Below, piece by piece: positions 1 through 6,968 of a stretch of 61,182 nucleotides of DNA. A program made the position numbers and the translations under genes. The DNA is from Paracoccaceae bacterium (lineage in GTDB: Bacteria > Pseudomonadota > Alphaproteobacteria > Rhodobacterales > Rhodobacteraceae): contig JANSXY010000023.1 of assembly GCA_024742695.1 (NCBI GenBank), positions 1-61,182 on the forward strand, given 5' to 3'. Below the pieces are notes generated by a model. That model was not told the DNA's origin. It ran no database searches and was given only the letters and a program-made list of their open reading frames with translations. How positions within the stretch are numbered: position 1 is the first letter of the stretch; every line of letters starts with the position of its first letter.

Positions 1-261
1 CGGTGCGGCGGTGTCGCGCACGGCGCCGGGATCGACGGGCGGCGGGCCGCCTGTGCCGCCGGCCGCGGCGGAGGCCGTGTCGCGGGGCGGGCCGAGGCCC
101 TCGGCCTGCGGGTCGACATGGCCCACGCTCCAGGTCGGCGCGTCGGAGGGGGCGGAACTGCGCGGGCCCGGCACCGCGTCCGCGGGCCGGGGTTCGACGG
201 GGGGGCGCCGCCCCGACGGCTGGCCGGGCGCCGGGCCCGGCCTGTCCTGGCTGTCGCTCAT
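1..261 (-). CDS. Proline-rich hypothetical protein, N-terminal part only; possible type I secretion cargo
   Basis: An open frame starts with ATG at 261 and runs off the left edge without a stop, giving about 87 codons. It begins MSDSQDRPGPAP and is rich in Pro, Gly, Ala and Arg with no recognisable domain or signal peptide, so it looks disordered. A GGAGATGG sequence precedes the start, and an ATG eight bases upstream runs straight into a stop, which supports the start at 261. It lies 40 bp after the HlyD gene in the same direction, so it is probably the last gene, or the next one, of the secretion operon. The absence of an N-terminal signal peptide fits a type I substrate, whose signal is C-terminal, but the visible part cannot prove that. 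It could equally be an unrelated accessory protein. Confidence 0.5.
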   Translation of the reverse strand, partial: MSDSQDRPGPAPGQPSGRRPPVEPRPADAVPGPRSSAPSDAPTWSVGHVDPQAEGLGPPRDTASAAAGGTGGPPPVDPGAVRDTAAP

Positions 262-301
262 CCGTCCATCTCCGTTTCCGTTTCGCGCCCTCCGTCTGGC
301 G

Positions 302-1684
302 TCAGCGTTCCGTGAACGAGGTCGAGAAGGCGCGCAGCACCGGCTTCAGCAGCCATTCGAGCAGCGAGCGTTCGCCGGTCTCGATATCGGCGCGCACCAC
401 CATGCCGGGGACCAGGGGGAACGCCGTCTCGCCCAGCCCGTCGCCGGGCAGGCTGACGCGCACGGCAAACCACGGCCGGCCCTCGGGATCGCTGAACGCC
501 GCCGGCGAGACCCGCGTGACGGTGCCGATCAGCGGCGCGCCCGTCACCCCGTCCCAGGCGGTGACGGTCAGCCGCGCGGTCTGGCCGGGGGTGACATGGC
601 CGGCGTCGCGCGGATCGATCCGGACATCGGCGACGAGGCCACCGGCCTCGGGCACGATCTCCATCAGGTCGGCGCCCGGCGCGGGCACCTGGCCGGGGGC
701 GACGGCGATCCCCTGCACGGTTCCGGCGACCGGCGCGCGCAGCACCAGGCGGTCGACCCGCGCGCTTTCGCCGGCGCCGGTTTCGGCCAGTTCGGCCAGT
801 TCGCTGCGCACCGCGGCCAGTTCCTCGGCCGCCGCGCCGCGGCTGGCCAGGCGCGCCTCGTCAAGCTGCGCCTCGGCCTCGGCCAGCGCCGAGCGGGCGG
901 TGACGATCCGCGCCTCGGTTTCAGCCGCGCGCAGTTCGGCGTCGGCCAGCGCGCGTTCCGCGGCCAGCAGGCGGGGCCGGGCAAGCAGGCCGCGCTCGGC
1001 CATGTCGCGGTAGGTCTCGGCCTCTTCGGAGAGGCTGGGGATTTCCTGACGGGTGCCCGCAAGCGTGACCTCCAGCGCCCGAACCTCGTCGCCGCGCTGC
1101 CGGATCCGGGCCTCCAGCGCGGCGATCCGGCCGTCCTCGGCGGCGGCCAGCGCCTGCGCCGTCGCCGCCTCGACCGCGGCATGGGGTTCGGCGGCCGACC
1201 AGTCGAGCCCGGACGCCGCGGCGGCGGCGGGAAAATCCGGCGCCCGGCCGGCGGCGAGCGCGGCCAGCCGTTCGGCGCGCATGGTGAGCGCGGCGCGGCG
1301 CGCGACGATCCTGTCGCGGTCCGCCGCGATCACCTCGGGGGCGAGCCGCAGCAGCGGCTGGCCGGCGGAAACCCGGTCGTTCTCGGCCACCAGAAGCTCG
1401 GCCACCACGCCGGATTCGGGCAGTTGCAGGCGCTGGATCGCGGCGGCGGGGGCCAGCTGGCCATCGGCCTTGGCGGTTTCCTGCACCACGATCAGCCCGG
1501 CCCAGACCAGAAAGCCGGCCACCAGCGCGACGGCCACCAGAACCGTGCCGCGCGCGAGGCCGGGGGGCGCGCCTTCCTCGAGCGCCAGCGGGCGGCGCAG
1601 TTCCGGCCGGCCGGGTGCGCGGGCCGGCAGGGGCGCGGCCCGCATTGGCGCGTCGAAGCTGGCGGCGGTCGTCGGGGCGGTCAT
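302..1684 (-). CDS. HlyD-family periplasmic adaptor of a type I secretion system
   Basis: This 460-residue protein is the membrane-fusion (adaptor) subunit that bridges an inner-membrane ABC exporter to a TolC-type outer-membrane channel. A cytoplasmic N-terminus is followed by one membrane segment at about 46-67, a biotinyl-lipoyl-like half near 80-120 (LQLPESGVVAELLVAENDRV), a long Ala/Glu-rich coiled coil, and the second lipoyl half plus beta-barrel (LRAPVAGTVQGIAVAPGQ) typical of HlyD/PrtE/LapC proteins. The ATG at 1684 overlaps the stop of the upstream ABC gene by 4 bp (ATGA), so the two are translationally coupled. A longer in-frame extension runs back to 3112 through the ABC gene and is a shadow. 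Family assignment is firm; the exported substrate is unknown. Confidence 0.9.
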   Translation of the reverse strand: MTAPTTAASFDAPMRAAPLPARAPGRPELRRPLALEEGAPPGLARGTVLVAVALVAGFLVWAGLIVVQETAKADGQLAPAAAIQRLQLPESGVVAELLVAENDRVSAGQPLLRLAPEVIAADRDRIVARRAALTMRAERLAALAAGRAPDFPAAAAASGLDWSAAEPHAAVEAATAQALAAAEDGRIAALEARIRQRGDEVRALEVTLAGTRQEIPSLSEEAETYRDMAERGLLARPRLLAAERALADAELRAAETEARIVTARSALAEAEAQLDEARLASRGAAAEELAAVRSELAELAETGAGESARVDRLVLRAPVAGTVQGIAVAPGQVPAPGADLMEIVPEAGGLVADVRIDPRDAGHVTPGQTARLTVTAWDGVTGAPLIGTVTRVSPAAFSDPEGRPWFAVRVSLPGDGLGETAFPLVPGMVVRADIETGERSLLEWLLKPVLRAFSTSFTER

Positions 1685-3882
1685 GCGGCGTTCCTTCCGG
1701 TCAAGATCTCTTCGGGCGGCCCGTCGGCGGCGATCCGGCCCTCGCGGAGCACGATCACCCGGTCGGCCAGCCGCATGTGCGAGGGCCGGGCGGTGACCAT
1801 CACCACCGTCTGGCTGCCGCGAATGGCCTCCAGCCGGGCCATGAAGGCCTGTTCCGTCGGCCCCGTCAGGGTCTGCGCGGGATCGTCGAGCAGCAGGACG
1901 GAGGCCTCGCGCAGCCAGACCCGGGCCAGCAGCAGGCCTTGCACCACCGCCGCCGGCAGTTCGGCCCGCACCCTGTCGGTGAGGCGGGTGTCGAAGCCGT
2001 TGGGCAGATCCTCGATCTCTTCCAGGATCCCGGCGGCATGGCAGGCCTCGATCAGCGCCTCGTCGGCGGCGGTGGGTTCGGCAAGCCGCAGGTTCTGCGC
2101 CACGGTGCCGTGGATCAGCCGATCCTGCTGCGGCAGCCAGACGATCTGGCGGCGCAGCGTCACCGGATCGATCTGGCGCAGGTCGATCCCGTCGATCGCC
2201 ACCGCGCCGGCCTGCGGCTTCGCCAGCCCGCCGATCAGCCGCAGCAGCGTCGACTTGCCGGAACCGGAGGGGCCGGTGATCGCGACGATCTCGCCGGGGC
2301 GAATCTCCAGGCTCGCGCCGGCCACGGCGGGTTCGGCGCCCTGTTCCCAGCGAAAGCCGAGCCCGCGGGCGACGATCTGGCCACGGAACCGGCGGCGCAG
2401 CCGCGGCACGGCGGACAGGTCGCGTTCCTCGGGAACCTCCAGAAGCCGGCGCAGCTGCTTGAACGCCTCGGCGGTCTGTTGCAGTCGCGGCAACGACAGG
2501 AAGGCGGTCTGGATCGGGCTGACCGTGCGCCAGGAGATCGCCATGATCGCCACCAGCGCGCCGGGCGACAGCGCGCCCGCCAGAACCTGCGCGGCGCCGA
2601 CGAACAGCACCAGCGCGCCGGTGCCCAGCATCGCCACCTGCGCGAAGGCCTGCAGCCCCGCGGTCATCGCCGCCTGCCGGCGCGAGGCCTCGGCGGCCTC
2701 GGCGGCCACCAGCCGGTAGCGTTCCAGGAAGGCGCGTTCCAGCCCAGCGGCCTGCAGGGCCTCGACCCCGCCGATCAGTTCCATCGTCATCGACTGACGC
2801 GCCTCGCGGGCGGCGGCAAGCCTTGCCTGGCTGCGCCGCGCGGCGGGCAGGGTGATCACCGCGGCGAGCGACAGGACCAGCGCCAGCGCGCCAACCACCA
2901 GCGCCAGCGGTGGCGACAGGATCGCGATCGCCAGCAGGAACACCGAAACGAAGGGCAGGTCCAGCACCACGCCGACCAGCGGCCCGGAGAAGAAATCGCG
3001 CAGCGACTCGTATTGCCTCAGGCGCATCATCTGGCGATTGATCGGCGCGCCCTCGACCATCCGGGCCGGCATCGACATCAGCTTGCGGAACACCGCGACG
3101 CCGACGACCCATTCGACCCGCGCGCCGACATGCGCGACCGCGCGCGACCGCAGCACCCTGAGCGCGCCGTCGCCGGCCAGCGCGATGCCAAGGCCGATCC
3201 CCAGCCAGCCCAGCATGGCGACGGCGCTTTCGGCCGTGCCGGCCGGCACGACGAAGGCATAGGCGGCCATGATGAACAGCGGCAGCGCCAGGGCGAGGAT
3301 GTTGGAGGTCAGCGTCAGCAGCCCGAGGCCGACAAGCAGCCGGCGGAACCGCTGCACGAGATGCCAGCCGAGGTCGCGTTCGGCGCGGCGCGTCTCTTCG
3401 GCAAGCGGCTCGACCGTCCAGATCTCGCCGCGTCCGCGCAGCTTCGGATCGTTGTCGGCCAGCGTCTCGATCACCCCCTCGGCGCCCGACAGAACCCGCC
3501 AGCCAGGGCTGAAATCGTCCCCCGCCGGCGCGGATTCGCAGACCACGAAAGGCTCGCCCGCCGGCGAAACGAAAAGCGCGGGCAGGGTGCGCGGATCAAG
3601 CGTGGCGACCCGGCCCGGCGCGCAATGCGTCTTCCAGCCCAGTTCGGCCAGCACCGCGCGCAGGTCGTGCCGGTCCAGCGCATCGGCGCCATGCGGCAGG
3701 GCCTCGGCCAGGCGGCGGGAATCCCCGGTCCAGCCAAGGGCGGCGAGGAACGGGATCAGGCAGCGGCCCCAGGCGGTGGCCGGGCGGAACGCGTCAAGGC
3801 CCTCGCGCCCGATCGGGGCGGGGCAGAAGGCGCCGGCGGCGGTTTCGGCCGCGGCCCCGGTCAGCGGGCCCCGCGCGGTCAT
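1681..3882 (-). CDS. Type I secretion ABC half-transporter with intact Walker A but altered signature, Walker B and H-loop
   Basis: This 733-residue exporter subunit has an N-terminal C39-peptidase-like region (about 30-160) where I see no catalytic Cys/His pair, as in LapB-type transporters. A membrane domain follows (about 175-460), then a nucleotide-binding domain (about 500-730). Walker A is canonical (GPSGSGKST, 537-545) and there is a Q-loop LPQQ (583-586). The ABC signature position reads ELPAAVVQG (641-649) instead of LSGGQ. Walker B ends LLLDDP, with Asp where the catalytic Glu is expected, and the H-loop reads TARPS without His. It overlaps both neighbours by 4 bp. In heterodimeric exporters one subunit is often degenerate; here the defects look complementary to those of the next subunit. 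The family is clear; whether it hydrolyses ATP alone is doubtful. Confidence 0.85.
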   Translation of the reverse strand: MTARGPLTGAAAETAAGAFCPAPIGREGLDAFRPATAWGRCLIPFLAALGWTGDSRRLAEALPHGADALDRHDLRAVLAELGWKTHCAPGRVATLDPRTLPALFVSPAGEPFVVCESAPAGDDFSPGWRVLSGAEGVIETLADNDPKLRGRGEIWTVEPLAEETRRAERDLGWHLVQRFRRLLVGLGLLTLTSNILALALPLFIMAAYAFVVPAGTAESAVAMLGWLGIGLGIALAGDGALRVLRSRAVAHVGARVEWVVGVAVFRKLMSMPARMVEGAPINRQMMRLRQYESLRDFFSGPLVGVVLDLPFVSVFLLAIAILSPPLALVVGALALVLSLAAVITLPAARRSQARLAAAREARQSMTMELIGGVEALQAAGLERAFLERYRLVAAEAAEASRRQAAMTAGLQAFAQVAMLGTGALVLFVGAAQVLAGALSPGALVAIMAISWRTVSPIQTAFLSLPRLQQTAEAFKQLRRLLEVPEERDLSAVPRLRRRFRGQIVARGLGFRWEQGAEPAVAGASLEIRPGEIVAITGPSGSGKSTLLRLIGGLAKPQAGAVAIDGIDLRQIDPVTLRRQIVWLPQQDRLIHGTVAQNLRLAEPTAADEALIEACHAAGILEEIEDLPNGFDTRLTDRVRAELPAAVVQGLLLARVWLREASVLLLDDPAQTLTGPTEQAFMARLEAIRGSQTVVMVTARPSHMRLADRVIVLREGRIAADGPPEEILTGRNAA

Positions 3883-5552
3883 GCGCGGCCCCCCGCCCGT
3901 GCGACGGGCATCTCGGTCAGCGGCTGTTCGGTCAAGGTGCCGCCGGCGGCGAACAGCCGCCGCCCGGCGATCCGGCGCACCGAGGGCCGCGGCGTGGCCA
4001 GCAGGATCGTGACGCTGCCGGCCCGCGCCTTCAGGGCCTCGATCATCATCGCGTCCGATTCGCGATCGAGCGCGCCGGAGGGATGTTCAAGCACCAGAAC
4101 CTGCGGCCGTGCGGCCAGAACCCGCGCCAGGGACAACTTCTGCCGCACGCCTTCGGGCAGCCGCCGGTCGCCGCTGGCGACCTCGGTTTCCCAGCCGTCG
4201 GCGAGGCGCGAGATGTCGGCGGCGAGGCCCAGCTCCGCCGCCGTGGTCAGCGCCGCGTCGATCCGGTGCGGATCGAAGCCGGTGGCATTGTCGAGCAGCG
4301 TGCCGGCGAACAGGAACGGCCGCGCCCCGGCGAACAGCACCGCCGCGCCGGCCAACCCGGCCGCGTCGCGGCCGTGAATCGCGATCCGCATCGCACCATC
4401 GCGGGTCAGCCCCGCGGCACGGCGCAGCACCTCGCCCGCCTCGGCGCCGTCGATCAGCACGACCTCGCCGGCGGCGATGTCGATCGGCGGCGCGTCGGCT
4501 TCCGCCGTGGCGGTCTCGAACCGGATCGCGGGCGCGTCGGGATCGACCGCGTCGGTGTCGGCGGGCGCGGCCTCGGTCCGGTCGACGAGGCGCGCCAGCG
4601 GCCGCACCGGCGCCAGCGCGGCGATCTCGGCCATCCGGGCGCGGGCCAGCCGTGCCGCCTCCATCTGGCCGGTCGAGCCGATCGCCTTCAGGCAGGGCTG
4701 CGCCAGCCGCCCGGCTAGCAGGACCGAGGCCGCAAGCCCGCCCAGGCTCAATCGCCCCTCGGCCACCGCCAGCGCGCCAAGCCCGGCGGTCATCCCCATG
4801 ATCGTGCCGGTAAGCAGCGGCGCGGCGGATTGCGCCAGCCCGGCCAGCCGCACCACCTGCCAGGACTGATCCGCCCCGGAGGCCTGCAACCGTTCCATCC
4901 GGCGCAGCATCAGCGCTTCGGCCGCCATCGCCTTGATCGTGGCGAAACACGACAGCGTCTGAAGCATGAAGTCGAGGCGGTGATCGTCCAGCCGGCTGCG
5001 TTCGGACAGCGCCGCGCGCTGCGCCCGCGCTAGCGCCCAGGTCGCCAGCGCGGCGGCCGACAGCACGCCCGCGACGGTCCAGGCCAGCGGCCCGGCGACG
5101 GTCAGCAGGATCGCGAAGAACAGCGCCGCGAAGGCCAGGTCGACGGCGAGGAACCGGCTTTCGGAGGCGGCCTGCCCGGCCAGCCGGTCGATCGCGGTGA
5201 ACCGGTCCATCCATGACCCGGAAGGTTCGCGCGCGAGGTCGGCGGTATCGGCCGACAACAGCCGCGCCGCGGCCGAGACCACGGCGCGATGCTCGAACCG
5301 GGCCGCCCCCCAGGCCGCCAGGGCGCCACGCGCCGACCGCAGCGCCGCGTCCAGCATCAGCGCGACGACAAGCCCGAGCCCCATCAGCGCCAGGGTGCCG
5401 ATCGCGGCGTTGGGCAGCACCCGGTCGTAGACCTGAAGCACCACCAGCGGCAGGGCCAGACCCAGCAGGTTGATCCCCACCGAGGCGGCCCAGCCGGCCG
5501 TGCCGACGGCCGGAAGCCTGTCGGGAATGGCGTTCAGCAGGCGCAGATCCAT
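3879..5552 (-). CDS. Type I secretion ABC half-transporter lacking Walker A
   Basis: This is a 557-residue partner of the adjacent ABC subunit and the first gene of the operon. It has an exporter membrane domain (about 20-300, PrtD/LapB-like, starting LLGLALPLVVLQVYDRVLP) and a nucleotide-binding domain from about 340. The Walker A position reads LIDGAEAGEVLRR (366-378), with no GxxGxGKS/T, so classical ATP binding at this site should be lost. The signature LPEGVRQKLSLARVL (465-479) is nearer to canonical than that of its partner. Walker B ends VLEHPSG and the H-loop reads TPRPS. The ATG at 5552 is the first start after a gap of about 370 bp. It overlaps the next gene by 4 bp. The frame is intact throughout, so this is a conserved degenerate subunit rather than a pseudogene. 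Confidence 0.82.
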   Translation of the reverse strand: MDLRLLNAIPDRLPAVGTAGWAASVGINLLGLALPLVVLQVYDRVLPNAAIGTLALMGLGLVVALMLDAALRSARGALAAWGAARFEHRAVVSAAARLLSADTADLAREPSGSWMDRFTAIDRLAGQAASESRFLAVDLAFAALFFAILLTVAGPLAWTVAGVLSAAALATWALARAQRAALSERSRLDDHRLDFMLQTLSCFATIKAMAAEALMLRRMERLQASGADQSWQVVRLAGLAQSAAPLLTGTIMGMTAGLGALAVAEGRLSLGGLAASVLLAGRLAQPCLKAIGSTGQMEAARLARARMAEIAALAPVRPLARLVDRTEAAPADTDAVDPDAPAIRFETATAEADAPPIDIAAGEVVLIDGAEAGEVLRRAAGLTRDGAMRIAIHGRDAAGLAGAAVLFAGARPFLFAGTLLDNATGFDPHRIDAALTTAAELGLAADISRLADGWETEVASGDRRLPEGVRQKLSLARVLAARPQVLVLEHPSGALDRESDAMMIEALKARAGSVTILLATPRPSVRRIAGRRLFAAGGTLTEQPLTEMPVARAGGRA

Positions 5553-5918
5553 TGCAACCTCCGGGATCGGGGCAGAGCGGGGCCTGCGTTGGAAATCCTG
5601 CCCCGATGACCCGGCGGCCGCGAAAGCCGCGGGGCCACCCGGGGCACCGGTGCTGCGCAGGAAGCAGCCCGGTTCGGGTAATCGACCGCTGAAACGAACG
5701 TCATGAATACCGCACCGACAGGAAATTCACCGGTGGGACGAAACAGCCCGAACTCGAACGAGAAAACCCGATCCGAAGGGACTATCCCATCGGATTGAAC
5801 CATCTATAGGTCTTGAGGTGTTTCCCGATGGTTGACATTGCCCCTATCGAAAGGTGGGCATTTCATCCCGCCGATGGGCGGAATCCGGCCGCGGCGCTCG
5901 CCCCCAGCGGGTGGCGGA
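5553..5918. other. Intergenic region upstream of the secretion operon
   Basis: This stretch of about 366 bp separates the first exporter gene (start 5552) from the end of the SGNH hydrolase gene (stop 5919), both on the minus strand. I see no convincing gene in it; the 89-codon minus-strand frame from 5803 overlaps the exporter start and has no family features. Its AT content is higher than that of its neighbours between about 5680 and 5870. It probably carries the promoter of the secretion operon and perhaps the terminator of the gene before it. The clearest structure is the inverted repeat at 5771-5795, listed separately. Confidence 0.5.
5771..5795. promoter_or_regulatory. Imperfect 11-bp inverted repeat, candidate operator
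   Basis: ATCCGAAGGGA and TCCCATCGGAT flank a 3-bp centre (CTA). Ten of the eleven positions pair. The short centre suits a protein-binding dyad better than an RNA hairpin. It lies about 220 bp upstream of the first exporter gene, in the AT-richer part of the intergenic region. No regulator gene for it is in the window. Confidence 0.35.
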
Positions 5919-6842
5919 TCAGGGCGGGCAGCCGGGCAGGCCGGGGCCGAGACGGTCGGCCAGCGCCGTGGCCAGCAGGTCGGCGCCGGAGGGGCCGGGA
6001 TGGATGTCGTCGAGATAGTCGGCCGTGGTGACCGGTACGGCGCCGAGATCGGCGAAGGCCACCGCCGCCCGCCCGGCCCAGTTGCGAAACACCGTCGCCT
6101 CGGTCCGCTCCGGCCCGGCCCGCTCGGTCAGGGTCGGGTGGTAGAACAGCACCGGCTCGATCCCGTCGTCGCGCAGCTGCGCCACGATCCGGTCGAGCGC
6201 GGCAAGCGACTGCGCGGCCCGCTCGTCCAGCGGTGCGGGCGGCGGCCCGGCCGGTCGCCACGGCCGGCGTTCCCACGCCATCAGGACCACGTCGCCCAGC
6301 GCGCCCGGCGGCGGGCCGGTGCGGTAGGGCAGGATCCCGGCACCCGCCCGCGGCACGTCGAAGAGATCGTGCGCGGACACGACGATCCCGGCGGCCTGCG
6401 CCCCGAAACTGCCCTCGCGCGCGAGGAAGGCGGCCTGGTTCACCGGCCCCCAGCTCGACACGGCCACGGGCAGGGTGGGGGTCCGGCAGCCCGCCAGCCG
6501 GGGCATCGCGGCCAGCCGGTCGGCCATCCGGATCGCGATGGTCTGCGACTGGTCGAGGAAGTGATTGCCGTAGATCACGCTGTCGCCGACCAGCAGCACA
6601 CGGCGCTCGTCCGGCGCGGGGATCGCGGCGAGCGGCGGCATCCGAAGCCCGTCCGCGTTGATCGCGATCCGGTTGCCCCAGCGGCGATACTCTGCCGGCC
6701 CGACGAGTTCGTATTCGGTTGCCGGGTCCAGCCGCGCGAGCGGCGGATCGCCAAGCCCGAAGCCCCAGCGCAACATCCCCTCGACGACGGCGAGATAGGC
6801 GACCGCGAGCCCCAGGTGGCGAAGAAGGCGGCGGCCCGTCAT
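5919..6842 (-). CDS. Membrane-anchored SGNH/GDSL-type hydrolase
   Basis: This 307-residue protein has an N-terminal hydrophobic segment (about 8-26) that should act as a signal anchor, placing the enzyme in the periplasm. The catalytic block I motif is LLVGDSVIYGNHF, with GDS at 86-88, and a C-terminal DDIHPGPSG supplies the Asp-x-x-His of the SGNH triad. Such enzymes remove or transfer O-acyl groups on polysaccharides and lipids. I prefer the ATG at 6842, which has a GGGGGCAG upstream, over an in-frame GTG at 6875. It is the last gene of a run of three (acyltransferase, adenylation protein, this gene) on the same strand, with a gap of 126 bp, and probably processes the same acylated product. 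Substrate unknown. Confidence 0.75.
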   Translation of the reverse strand: MTGRRLLRHLGLAVAYLAVVEGMLRWGFGLGDPPLARLDPATEYELVGPAEYRRWGNRIAINADGLRMPPLAAIPAPDERRVLLVGDSVIYGNHFLDQSQTIAIRMADRLAAMPRLAGCRTPTLPVAVSSWGPVNQAAFLAREGSFGAQAAGIVVSAHDLFDVPRAGAGILPYRTGPPPGALGDVVLMAWERRPWRPAGPPPAPLDERAAQSLAALDRIVAQLRDDGIEPVLFYHPTLTERAGPERTEATVFRNWAGRAAVAFADLGAVPVTTADYLDDIHPGPSGADLLATALADRLGPGLPGCPP

Positions 6843-6968
6843 GATCCGTTCTGCCCCCGCAGCCGGGGGCGGCACGCCCGGCCGGTTCCCTGCGCCGCGG
6901 CCGGGGGCCGCGGCGGATGTGCCGGCCGCCGCATCGCGCCGGCCGCGCCGTGCCGCGACCGGGCCGGA

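Noticed and set aside
11-4377. Long plus-strand frames across the secretion operon (902 and 920 codons)
   Set aside because: Shadow translation with biased composition; the minus strand carries HlyD and ABC motifs with 4-bp gene overlaps.
1681-5552. Exporter genes as decaying pseudogenes because of altered ABC motifs
   Set aside because: Both frames are intact, overlap precisely, and the defects are complementary, which argues for a working asymmetric pair.
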